This document shows positions 56,682 to 64,000 of a DNA stretch of 64,000 bases, one piece after another. The position numbers and the translations under genes are program-made. The notes beneath the pieces are model-generated. The model was not told where the DNA came from, ran no database searches, and saw only the letters and a list, made by a program, of their open reading frames with translations. Every line of letters begins with the position of its first letter. Position 1 is the first letter of the stretch. Origin of the DNA: Campylobacter concisus (lineage in GTDB: Bacteria > Campylobacterota > Campylobacteria > Campylobacterales > Campylobacteraceae); contig NZ_JXUP01000004.1 of assembly GCF_001891085.1 (NCBI RefSeq), positions 62,001-126,000 on the forward strand, in the 5' to 3' direction.

Positions 56682-56735
56682 TTGTTAAGGGGGAAGAGGC
56701 TTGAATTACGAAGTCGCTCCCTTCCCCCTTAACAA
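56682..56735. repeat. 15-base perfect inverted repeat (strong hairpin)
   Basis: TTGTTAAGGGGGAAG at 56682-56696 and its exact complement at 56721-56735, separated by 24 bases. It is far more GC-rich than the surroundings and lies between the two palindromic elements. The loop partly extends the stem (AGG / TCC). It may be a terminator, a structured RNA or part of a mobile-element relic. Confidence 0.65.
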
Positions 56736-56957
56736 TCCCCTAACCCCGACGACGTTAGAAGTGGCATGTCTCAGTACTAACGCACTGCATGCGTTATATT
56801 AAATTTCCAGCAAATTATAAAATTTATTATCAAGCATATCACGGCTATAAATTTAGTGCTAAACGAAGTGCGGCTCTAAATTTAGTAGTCTGCTAAAGCT
56901 AGTGAGTAAGATTTTAAAATTTACAAAATTGTTTTGTTATATTAGGTAGGCATCAGG
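56736..56957. other. non-coding remainder of the dnaJ-pyk spacer
   Basis: No gene is visible here. It holds a small hairpin, TAACGCA (56778-56784) with TGCGTTA (56790-56796), and then AT-rich sequence with repeated CTAAATTTAG-like words. With the two palindromic units it makes a 643-base gene-free gap, the longest in the window. Confidence 0.5.
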
Positions 56958-57075
56958 CAAAATTTTAAAATTTCATGAACGAGTAATTTCGACTCTAAGA
57001 TTTGAGCCAAGCAAAAAGCAAAGACAAATCTTAGCAGTCAATTCTTACGAGCAAGCAAAATTTTAAAATTTGCAA
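56958..57075. repeat. palindromic repeat element, copy 2
   Basis: Second copy of the ~119-base element, about 425 bases from copy 1 in direct orientation. Differences are concentrated in the apical loop (GCCAAGCAAAAAGCAAAGA versus a variant in copy 1) and near the right end. Its right end lies 12 bases from the pyk stop codon, so it may also end pyk transcripts. Confidence 0.7.
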
Positions 57076-57087
57076 GAGAGTATAAAT

Positions 57088-58539
57088 TTACTCAGTTGCA
57101 AGCTCCAAATAATAATCAAGCTGATCGCGTCTGATGATACGTATAAGGTTCGTGCTACCCTCAACGCCCGTAGGGTGACCAGCAGTGACAAGATAGGTCT
57201 TGTCGTGTTCGACATATCCCTCTTCATACGCCTTTTTCATGACATTTGCTAAAAGTGAGCTAAGCTTTGTTTTTTCTAGTACAAGCGCTGGCGTAACACC
57301 CCAAGCAAGGGTAAGCATATGCGCTGTTTGCTCATCGTGAGCAACTGCGATGATGTCGATATTTGTGCGGTTTCTAGCCAATTTTATGGCCGATTTTCCT
57401 GAGCCAGTGATTGAGATTAATGCATCTGCTTTTATGCGAACAGCAAGAGATGCGGCACTACTTGCCACCATATCAGTCTCGTCAAAAAAGTCAAACTCAT
57501 CAAATTTATTATATGGATAGATGCTTTGAGTTTGGATGATCGTTTTACTCATCGCCTCCACGACCGCGACTGGGTTTTTGCCTATCGCACTCTCCTCGCT
57601 TAACATAACAGCATCAGTGCCGTCTAATACAGCATTTGCCACGTCGCTGATCTCCGCTCTTGTGGCAGTTTCATGCTCTGCCATGCTTAGCATCATCTGG
57701 GTTGCTGTGATGACTGGCTTGCTTGCTGCATTTGCTTTTTTGATGATGAGCTTTTGGATAGTTGGAACCTTGTAAAATGGCACTTCTATGCCAAGATCGC
57801 CACGAGCTACCATGATACCATCACTCTTTGCGATGATGTCGTCTATATTTTCAACTGCGTCAAATTTCTCGATCTTGGATAAAACAGCAGCTCTTGAGCC
57901 AAATTCTTTTAAGATATTTTTTGCCTTTATTACATCATTTGCATCTTGTACGAAGCTAATAGCGACAAAATTTACGCCATGCTTTGCGCCAAATTTCATA
58001 TCTTCTTTATCTTTTGGTGTGATGATCTCGATGCCAAGAGCTGTATTTGGGAAATTTACGCCTTTATTTGAGTTTAAAATTCCATCATTTTCAATGATAG
58101 TTTTTACTATTTCTTTACCTTCGCTAACGACCTTTGCTCTTATAGAGCCATCATAGAGATAGACATGCTCGCCAACCTTTAGCATAGGCAAAATTTGAGG
58201 CTGGTTTAGGCTTACTTTATAAATTCCTTTTTCCACTTTTTCACCAACGATATCCTCTGCGTAAATGCTTAGTTCATCACCAGCCTTTAGATAAAATGGC
58301 TCACTAAGCTTGCCAACTCTGATCTTTGGGCCGCAGATATCTTGTAAAATGCCTATTTTTTTATTTAACTTTTTTTCGATATTTCTTATCTTGTCAATGT
58401 TTGATTTATGGTATTCGTGTGTCCCATGGCTAAAATTTAAACGAAAGACATTAACACCTGCTTTTACCATCGCTTCCATTGTCTCTTCATTATCACTTGC
58501 TGGCCCCAAAGTAGCTACGATTTTCGTCTTTTTTATCAT
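57088..58539 (-). CDS. pyk: pyruvate kinase
   Basis: This 483-residue enzyme converts PEP and ADP to pyruvate and ATP. The start MIKKTKIVATLGPASD is the family N-terminus. I therefore trimmed a longer frame that runs 24 codons further upstream to TTG/ATG-like codons. Other motifs are RLNFSHGTHEYH, the active-site MVARGDLGIEV, and TATQMM. A minus-strand TATAAT at 58568-58573 is about 30 bases ahead of this start, which confirms that the longer start would lie upstream of the transcript. Confidence 0.95.
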   Translation of the reverse strand: MIKKTKIVATLGPASDNEETMEAMVKAGVNVFRLNFSHGTHEYHKSNIDKIRNIEKKLNKKIGILQDICGPKIRVGKLSEPFYLKAGDELSIYAEDIVGEKVEKGIYKVSLNQPQILPMLKVGEHVYLYDGSIRAKVVSEGKEIVKTIIENDGILNSNKGVNFPNTALGIEIITPKDKEDMKFGAKHGVNFVAISFVQDANDVIKAKNILKEFGSRAAVLSKIEKFDAVENIDDIIAKSDGIMVARGDLGIEVPFYKVPTIQKLIIKKANAASKPVITATQMMLSMAEHETATRAEISDVANAVLDGTDAVMLSEESAIGKNPVAVVEAMSKTIIQTQSIYPYNKFDEFDFFDETDMVASSAASLAVRIKADALISITGSGKSAIKLARNRTNIDIIAVAHDEQTAHMLTLAWGVTPALVLEKTKLSSLLANVMKKAYEEGYVEHDKTYLVTAGHPTGVEGSTNLIRIIRRDQLDYYLELATE

Positions 58540-58567
58540 TTTATGCCCCATAAATTTGATTTTTGCG

Positions 58568-58573
58568 ATTATA
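58568..58573 (-). promoter_or_regulatory. predicted -10 element of pyk
   Basis: Minus-strand TATAAT 29 bases before the pyk ATG at 58539. It lies about 30 bases from the plus-strand -10 of the TRAP gene (58600-58605), giving a compact divergent promoter region. Confidence 0.55.
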
Positions 58574-58599
58574 ACACATTTTAATAATGTAATTTTTTG

Positions 58600-58605
58600 T
58601 ATAAT
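58600..58605 (+). promoter_or_regulatory. predicted -10 element of the TRAP binding-protein gene
   Basis: TATAAT preceded by TTTTTTG, 25 bases before the ATG at 58630, with GGAG at 58621-58624 as the ribosome-binding site. Confidence 0.55.
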
Positions 58606-58629
58606 AGTCAAAATTTCAAAGGAGAAGAT

Positions 58630-59685
58630 ATGAATAAATTTTTATTAGCGTCTCTTGGTTTAGCAGCTGTTGCTTGCGTTGCTATGGGAGATGATAAAGT
58701 TTATAAGCTAAAGCTTGCTAGCTCATGGGAGAGCACTATGCCAGTGCTTGGTGATGTACCAAAAGAGCTAAAGGATAAAGTTGAAAAGATGAGCAATGGC
58801 AGACTTGAGCTAAGGATTGATTATCCATCAAAACATAAATCACCTTTTGCAATGCTTGATTTTGCTAAAAGCGGTCAATACGACATTACCTACACAAGTA
58901 GCTATTATTATAAAGGCAAAGATGCTAAAACTATATTTTTTACAGCAACTCCATTTATGATGAATACTGACGAGCAAACAGCTTGGTATGAATTTGGCGG
59001 CGGTAAGGAGCTTGAGGCAAAAGTTTACGATCCATACAACATCAAAATTTTTAGAGCTGGAAATACCGGCATGCAAATGGGTGGCTGGTTTAAAAAAGAG
59101 ATCAAATCACTAGATGATATCAAAGGCTTAAAGATAAGAATTCCAGGCTTTGGTGGTGAAATTTACGCTAAGCTTGGCGCTAACATCAATACTATCCCAA
59201 CTGGTGAGCTTTACATGGCTCTTGAGATGGGAACGATCGACTCAGTCGAATGGGTAAGCCCAGCTTATGATATGGCGCTTGGCTTTCACAAAGTGGCAAA
59301 ATACTACTACACAGGCTGGCAAGAGCCAAACGGTGAAACTCAATTTTTCTTTAATAAAAAATCATACGAAAAACTTCCAGATGACCTAAAAGCGATCTTT
59401 GAAGCAGCTGCAGCAGAAGTAGCAAGAGATGCAAATACAAAAGTATTTTATTCAAACGTCGAGTACTGGGATAAAATGAAGAGCGAGTACCCAGACATCC
59501 AAGTAAAGTCTTTCCCACCAGAAGTAATCGCGGCTCTTAAAAAAGCCACAAATGAACTGCTAGATGAAGAGAGCGCTAAAGATCCATTATTTAAAGAGAT
59601 CGTTGAGTCTCAAAGAGCTTTCCTTAAAAAAGCAAGAGAATGGACTAAAATTTCAGACTACGCTTATATCAAAACAAACGAATAG
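58630..59685 (+). CDS. TRAP transporter substrate-binding protein DctP
   Basis: This 351-residue periplasmic protein has a signal peptide (FLLASLGLAAVACVAMG) and the DctP fold. Family features are LKLASSWES, the GLKIRIPGFGGEIYAKLGANINTIP region with the substrate Arg, and EWVSPAYDMALG. DctP proteins bind carboxylates, sugar acids or keto acids for the membrane partners DctQ/DctM. Neither partner gene is adjacent here. I trimmed 11 upstream codons from the longer frame to reach the ATG with GGAG. Confidence 0.9.
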   Translation: MNKFLLASLGLAAVACVAMGDDKVYKLKLASSWESTMPVLGDVPKELKDKVEKMSNGRLELRIDYPSKHKSPFAMLDFAKSGQYDITYTSSYYYKGKDAKTIFFTATPFMMNTDEQTAWYEFGGGKELEAKVYDPYNIKIFRAGNTGMQMGGWFKKEIKSLDDIKGLKIRIPGFGGEIYAKLGANINTIPTGELYMALEMGTIDSVEWVSPAYDMALGFHKVAKYYYTGWQEPNGETQFFFNKKSYEKLPDDLKAIFEAAAAEVARDANTKVFYSNVEYWDKMKSEYPDIQVKSFPPEVIAALKKATNELLDEESAKDPLFKEIVESQRAFLKKAREWTKISDYAYIKTNE

Positions 59686-59693
59686 TAAAATTT

Positions 59694-59716
59694 AGCAGGG
59701 ATTTTCCCTGCTTTTT
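59694..59716 (+). terminator. rho-independent terminator after the TRAP gene
   Basis: AGCAGGGA and TCCCTGCT form a perfect 8-base stem with a 3-base loop followed by TTTT, nine bases after the stop codon. Confidence 0.9.
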
Positions 59717-59806
59717 ATATTTATTCTAATTACTTTCAATAAAAATTTTAATCAAAATGTTTTTATGCAAGCCATAAATTTTTACAAAAATAAATACTGG
59801 TGGCTA

Positions 59807-60595
59807 TTATAGATAGAAAATTTCTCTCATTGAGCGCTCGATCTTTGACTCATCAAGTGTATTGTTAAAAAATAAATTTAGTGCTAAAACCGCTTGATAT
59901 AAAAGCATATCGGCCCCATCTTTTACACTAAGGCTGTTTTGCTTGGCCATTTCTAAAAATGGTGTCTGTTTGCCATAAATCACATCAAATGCGAATTTAG
60001 CATCCTTAAAAATGCTTTTTAAAATTTCTTTAGGTGCCGGTAAAAAATCATCCTTTAAACCAGCAGAGGTCGAGTTAATGACTAGATCAAATTTTTGCTC
60101 TTCGTAGTTATCCCAACTAAAGCATTTGTACTCATCTTTAAATTTCTCAAGCCTATCTTTGCTTCTATTTAGTATGCAAACATCAACGCCTTGTTCTTTT
60201 AATGCATAAGTTATGGCATTTGCAGTACCGCCAGCTCCAAGAACAATAGCTTTTTTTACATCTTTAAAATTTTTTATTGCTTTTAAAAATCCAGGTGCAT
60301 CTGTATTGTGAGCATAAATTTTGTCATTTTTAAGCACAAGCGTATTTGCAGAGCCTATTTTGCGTGCTATATCCGAAGCTTCATCGGCTAAATTTAAAGC
60401 CCACTCTTTATGTGGAAGTGTTACATTTGCACCGTTTAATTTTAAGGATTTAAATTTATTGATTAATTCGCTGCCATCTTTTAGCAAGACTCTTGTATAA
60501 AGTGCTTTTAAGCCCAGGTCTGCAATGGCTTTATTGTGCAGCCTCGGAGATACCGAGTGAGCTATTGGATCTCCAAAGACTGCGAATGTTTTCAT
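59807..60595 (-). CDS. aroE: shikimate dehydrogenase
   Basis: This 262-residue NADP enzyme reduces 3-dehydroshikimate in the aromatic amino-acid pathway. Shikimate-site motifs are FGDPIAHSVSPRLHN and NGANVTLPHKE (catalytic Lys), and the nucleotide site is VLGAGGTANAI. It is the last gene of lysS-glyA-DUF1882-SPOR-aroE, overlapping the SPOR gene by four bases. Confidence 0.96.
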   Translation of the reverse strand: MKTFAVFGDPIAHSVSPRLHNKAIADLGLKALYTRVLLKDGSELINKFKSLKLNGANVTLPHKEWALNLADEASDIARKIGSANTLVLKNDKIYAHNTDAPGFLKAIKNFKDVKKAIVLGAGGTANAITYALKEQGVDVCILNRSKDRLEKFKDEYKCFSWDNYEEQKFDLVINSTSAGLKDDFLPAPKEILKSIFKDAKFAFDVIYGKQTPFLEMAKQNSLSVKDGADMLLYQAVLALNLFFNNTLDESKIERSMREIFYL

Positions 60596-61437
60596 TTTGC
60601 TCTAAAGATAAAAGCGTCTTTATTGATATCTTTTCTAATATCGCCTACTGCTTTTTGAAGCGTTTTTTCATCAAATGGACCAACTAAAATTTTAGTCAGT
60701 TCACCAACTTTTATAGTTTTGTAGCTATATCCCTTAGCAACGATCTTTTTCATATATTCAGCATTTGGATTAAATTTACTAGTCACAAATACTTGAACAT
60801 AAGAGCCTTTTGCAGCAGGTTCACTTTTAGCTACTTCAGCTTTTTTATCCGTTTTTTCTATTTTGGTTTCAGCCTTTTTTTCAATCTTTTTATCTACTTT
60901 ATTTTCAGTTTTGGCTGGTTTTGCCTCGCTCTTTTTATCAGTAGTTGCTACTTTTTCGACTTTTTTAACTGGAGTATCCACCTTTGTCTCAGATTTTTTT
61001 GCTGGTATTTCTGCAGGCTTTTCGATAGGCTTAACTATCTCTTTTGGCTCTTCAGTTTTAGAAATAGGCTTATTGTTTTCTTTATCTTTTAGCTTTTTGA
61101 TCATATCTTCAAATTCATCTTGTTGCTTATTTTCAGGCACGATCGGTACTTGCTCAAAGAGCTGTGTATCGCCTTTTTTATTGTCTGAATTTGTATCAGC
61201 TATCGGAGCTTGTCTATCTACTGGCTGCTCGGCTGGCACTGGAGGAAGCACTAGTCTTGAATCAGCTTCATTTTGCGCTTGTGAAGGATCGCTTGAATTT
61301 ACTAGCTTCATAGCAACTACAATAATCAAAAAAAGTATAATAAGAGCTGCTATAAATATCAGAAGTTTTTTTAGTTTCAATCCTCTTGCGTCATCGTCTC
61401 TTTCTAAAAGAATATCTTTTAACTCATCGTTTTCCAC
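60592..61437 (-). CDS. SPOR-domain membrane protein
   Basis: This 281-residue protein has one membrane helix (about 27-46), a long Lys/Glu/Pro-rich periplasmic linker (75-205), and a C-terminal SPOR domain (about 210-281: YVQVFVTSKFNPNAEYMKKI, VGPFDEKTLQKAVGDIR). SPOR domains bind denuded glycan strands at division sites. It matches C. jejuni Cj0404 by position. Likely septum or envelope role; the exact partner is unknown. Confidence 0.85.
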   Translation of the reverse strand: MENDELKDILLERDDDARGLKLKKLLIFIAALIILFLIIVVAMKLVNSSDPSQAQNEADSRLVLPPVPAEQPVDRQAPIADTNSDNKKGDTQLFEQVPIVPENKQQDEFEDMIKKLKDKENNKPISKTEEPKEIVKPIEKPAEIPAKKSETKVDTPVKKVEKVATTDKKSEAKPAKTENKVDKKIEKKAETKIEKTDKKAEVAKSEPAAKGSYVQVFVTSKFNPNAEYMKKIVAKGYSYKTIKVGELTKILVGPFDEKTLQKAVGDIRKDINKDAFIFRAK

Positions 61438-61450
61438 TTTTTATCCTTAA

Positions 61451-61993
61451 TTACATATATTTTGACCAACTAGCCCCACGCTCTTTTTGATAGAGCTTAT
61501 AAGGCAGAGTTAGTATGTTAAACTCTTTTGGCATATCGATATTTGGAAACATTCTCCACTCTTTAGGCAACTTCTGTGAAAGCTTTGCATTGAGAACATT
61601 TGCTAGCTGACAAGCCTCATTTAGTGTGGTATGACCTTTATGTATATAAAGATGTAGATGTCCTGGCGTCTTACTCTCGTAGGCTGTAAAATTTATAAAG
61701 CCCTCTTCTCTTAAAAGAAGCTGGGCTTTATGCCAAAATCTATCTGGAGTTCTGCCGTTATAGTCAAAGACTATATTTTCAACTTTATCATTTGCATTTA
61801 TTAAAGAGTGTGCGATAACAGCTTTGCCCTCTTCATGCTCTTTCATAATATTATAGGTCAGTGGCTCATTTATCTTTTCAAATTTATCAAAGAAAATTTT
61901 ACCTCTGTATTCTATTTTATTAACGATCGTATCACGCTTGATATAGTAGTGAGTTGTAATAATCTTTATAAGTGCCGTATCAATACTTTGCAT
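61451..61993 (-). CDS. DUF1882 protein
   Basis: This 180-residue protein of unknown function is conserved in Campylobacter between glyA and the SPOR gene. It has the [18 protein letters not shown] stretch with several histidines and an N-terminal helix-strand region. The gene overlaps glyA by one base. No signal peptide or membrane segment. I assign no function. Confidence 0.78.
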   Translation of the reverse strand: MQSIDTALIKIITTHYYIKRDTIVNKIEYRGKIFFDKFEKINEPLTYNIMKEHEEGKAVIAHSLINANDKVENIVFDYNGRTPDRFWHKAQLLLREEGFINFTAYESKTPGHLHLYIHKGHTTLNEACQLANVLNAKLSQKLPKEWRMFPNIDMPKEFNILTLPYKLYQKERGASWSKYM

Positions 61994-63237
61994 TAAAATG
62001 TCGCTTTATCATAGATTATAAATTTATGAGCAAGTTCAACTAGCTCAGCTTTTGTCTTCTCTTGCAAAGATGTGTTGTTTATATCGCTTAATACGTCAGC
62101 TATTTTGTTTGATATTAGTTCAAACTCAGCCTCTTTCATGCCACGGGCCGTAAGCGCAGGACTACCAACACGTATACCACTTGTGATAAATGGGCTTCTT
62201 GTCTCACCTGGAACCGTATTTTTATTTACCGTTATTCCAGCATTTCCAAGAGCGATATCTGCGTCTTTACCGCTAAATTCGCGGTTTAAAAAGCTCATCA
62301 AAATTAGATGGTTATCAGTACCACCACTCACTAGATCAAAGCCTCTTTTTATTAATACTTCACCTAATTTTTTAGCATTTGCTTTTACTTGTTTAGCATA
62401 AATTTTCCACTCAGGGCTAAGGTTGTGCTTAAAGCCAACTGCTTTTGCTGCGATAACATGAACAAGTGGTCCGCCCTGGATGCCTGGAAAAATAGAGGCA
62501 TTTATCTTCTTAGCATACTCTTCGTTGTTTGTCATAATGATACCGCCTCTTGGGCCTCTTAGGGTTTTATGCGTAGTTGAGCTTACGACATCGCAGTATG
62601 GGAAAGGACTTTGATGCTCACCAGCAACAACAAGACCAGCAATGTGAGCAACATCTGCAAAAAGTATCGCCCCAACAGCATCAGCTATCTCTCTAAATTT
62701 TTTAAACTCGATCTCTCTTGTGTATGCACTTGCGCCACAAACGATCATTTTTGGTTTTACTATCTTTGCGATATCCATGACTCTATCGTAGTTTATGCGG
62801 CCATCAAGCTCGACGCCATAGAAAAAGCTCTCATACATCTTGCCAGAGCTACTGACCTTTGCACCGTGTGTTAAGTGTCCACCATGGCTTAGATCCATGC
62901 CTAAAATTTTATCGCCTGGATTAAGTAAAGCGCCATAAACGCCTTGATTTGCTTGAGAGCCTGAGTTTGGTTGAACGTTTGCAAATTCACATTCAAAAAG
63001 CTCTTTACATCTATCGATCGCTATTTGCTCGATCTCATCTACAAATTCGCAGCCACCATAATATCTCTTGCCAGGATAGCCTTCAGCGTATTTGTTTGTT
63101 AGGATTGAGCCCATTACTTCCATAACTTCTGGATATGTAAAATTTTCACTAGCGATCATCTCAAGGTGATCACATTGGCGTTTTAACTCTAAATTTACTA
63201 GATCGTAAATGTCCTTATCATAGCTTTGCAAACTCAT
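61993..63237 (-). CDS. glyA: serine hydroxymethyltransferase
   Basis: This 414-residue PLP enzyme interconverts serine and glycine with tetrahydrofolate. The PLP lysine is in [15 protein letters not shown] near residue 227; other family stretches are MIASENF and [10 protein letters not shown]. It overlaps lysS by four bases and DUF1882 by one. Confidence 0.97.
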   Translation of the reverse strand: MSLQSYDKDIYDLVNLELKRQCDHLEMIASENFTYPEVMEVMGSILTNKYAEGYPGKRYYGGCEFVDEIEQIAIDRCKELFECEFANVQPNSGSQANQGVYGALLNPGDKILGMDLSHGGHLTHGAKVSSSGKMYESFFYGVELDGRINYDRVMDIAKIVKPKMIVCGASAYTREIEFKKFREIADAVGAILFADVAHIAGLVVAGEHQSPFPYCDVVSSTTHKTLRGPRGGIIMTNNEEYAKKINASIFPGIQGGPLVHVIAAKAVGFKHNLSPEWKIYAKQVKANAKKLGEVLIKRGFDLVSGGTDNHLILMSFLNREFSGKDADIALGNAGITVNKNTVPGETRSPFITSGIRVGSPALTARGMKEAEFELISNKIADVLSDINNTSLQEKTKAELVELAHKFIIYDKATF

Positions 63238-64000
63238 TTTTCATTCTCCTTTATCTCATTTTTAAGTGGTCTCATCGCTGGGAAGAGCACAACATCACGT
63301 ATTGATTTTTTATCCGTTAAAAGCATCACGAGCCTATCGATGCCTATGCCCTCACCTGCAACTGGTGGCATGCCGTATCCTAGGGCTTTTACATAGTCCT
63401 CGTCCATCTCATGTGCCTCGTCATCGCCTGCGTTTTTAGCATCGATTTGCGCTTTAAAGCGGTTGTATTGATCGATTGGGTCATTTAGCTCATTAAAGCC
63501 ATTTGCTAGCTCGCGACCAGCGATAAATAGCTCAAATCTCTCAGCCACATCAGGGTTTGCGTCACTTCTTCTTGAAAGTGGACTGATCGAAATCGGATAA
63601 TCAATAACAAATGTTGGGTGTATAAGCTTGCTCTCTACATAGTTATCAAATAGCTCAGCCTGCAAGTGACCAAGATCAAGCTTCTCATTTGCTTCAAGGC
63701 CATCAGCTCTTAGTTTTGCTAAAATTTTATCTTTGTCGTTTATTATGCTCTCATCTAGTCCGCCAATTTCAACTAGAGCTTTTTTGTAGCTTATTCGCTT
63801 AAATGGCTTACTAAAATCAATTTCCATGCCATCAAAATTTACAACTTTTTCCATATCTAGCTTGTCTAAAATGACATTAAAAAGATCCTCTGTAATGCCC
63901 ATTAAATCGTGGTAGTTGTGGTATGCCCAGTAAAACTCTATACTTGTAAACTCAGGATTGTGAGTAAGATCCATACCTTCGTTTCTAAAATTTCTATTCA
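63234..64000 (-). CDS. lysS: lysyl-tRNA synthetase, N-terminal part outside the window
   Basis: The C-terminal ~255 residues of class II LysRS. The frame is open through the window edge at base 64000. Just inside is motif 2 ([19 protein letters not shown]), and near the end motif 3 ([10 protein letters not shown]). The ATG at 63974 is internal and not the start. The gene heads the glyA-aroE operon. The anticodon-binding domain lies beyond the edge. Confidence 0.96.
   Translation of the reverse strand, partial: NRNFRNEGMDLTHNPEFTSIEFYWAYHNYHDLMGITEDLFNVILDKLDMEKVVNFDGMEIDFSKPFKRISYKKALVEIGGLDESIINDKDKILAKLRADGLEANEKLDLGHLQAELFDNYVESKLIHPTFVIDYPISISPLSRRSDANPDVAERFELFIAGRELANGFNELNDPIDQYNRFKAQIDAKNAGDDEAHEMDEDYVKALGYGMPPVAGEGIGIDRLVMLLTDKKSIRDVVLFPAMRPLKNEIKENEK

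Noticed and set aside
56532-57075. Possible CRISPR array from repeated sequence
   Set aside because: Only two copies, about 119 bases each and over 400 bases apart, with no regular spacers and no cas genes.
57070-57252. 60-codon plus-strand frame at the end of pyk
   Set aside because: Antisense to the pyk C-terminus and partly inside the palindromic repeat; no start signal.
60863-61450. 195-codon open frame on the plus strand
   Set aside because: It is the mirror of the Lys/Glu-rich linker of the SPOR protein; Phe/Ser-rich low complexity without a start signal.

Overview
The window comes from an AT-rich Campylobacter-type genome (Epsilonproteobacteria/Campylobacterota), most like the C. concisus group. 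The main evidence is gene order that I recognise from Campylobacter: argS-tatA-gmk-acidic protein-fliR; fdxA-ndk-DUF177-rpmF-plsX-fabH beside ahpC; folB-cosR-ppx; fliO-fliN-CheX-like protein beside trpABF(GD); recR-racS-racR-dnaJ; and lysS-glyA-DUF1882-SPOR-aroE. The species is inferred, not proven. No rRNA, tRNA, CRISPR array, integrase or insertion sequence was found.

Layout. 1-9.0 kb: the end of a nadD-rsfS fusion, a YeiH-type membrane protein, a lone polyprenyl sugar-phosphate transferase, and a minus-strand operon gpmI-fliR-acidic protein-gmk-tatA-argS. 9.0-11.4 kb: mraY and murD of the peptidoglycan pathway. 11.4-19.5 kb: an AT-rich accessory island. It begins with a 1129-residue cell-wall-hydrolase-like protein and continues with small exported proteins that look like immunity factors. 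Between them lie debris of other effector tails: a GH19-like end, a copied piece of the large gene joined to a broken DUF5675-like domain, and a frameshifted LprI-like gene. 19.6-31.5 kb: a 3'-5' exonuclease, then a lipooligosaccharide/LPS core locus (waaC, an htrB/waaM acyltransferase, six other glycosyltransferases of several families, two paralogous polysaccharide deacetylases, an unrecognised P-loop protein and a WaaL-type ligase). 31.6-46.7 kb: uvrA, ferredoxin, ndk, the rpmF-plsX-fabH lipid block, peroxiredoxin, a PilZ protein, a HerA/DUF853 ATPase, plsY, folB, a CosR-type regulator with its own histidine kinase, and a Ppx/GppA phosphatase. 46.8-56.4 kb: flagellar switch/export genes, a tryptophan operon without trpE at its head, recR, RacRS and dnaJ. 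56.4-57.1 kb: a gene-free stretch with a duplicated palindromic element and a strong hairpin. 57.1-64 kb: pyruvate kinase, an orphan TRAP solute-binding protein, and aroE-SPOR-DUF1882-glyA-lysS.

The most interesting region is the 11.4-19.5 kb island. I read it as a modular effector gene followed by an array of displaced effector tails and retained periplasmic immunity genes. This is the architecture of polymorphic-toxin loci that exchange C-terminal domains, here aimed at the cell wall. No Hcp, VgrG, PAAR or other secretion gene is visible, so the delivery route is unknown.

Other points of note are a nadD-rsfS fusion that keeps an internal ribosome-binding site, a CosR orthologue with an intact phospho-acceptor Asp51 and an overlapping kinase gene, a pseudo-receiver with a long acidic tail in the flagellar/housekeeping operon, and a CheX-like protein coupled to fliN and fliO.
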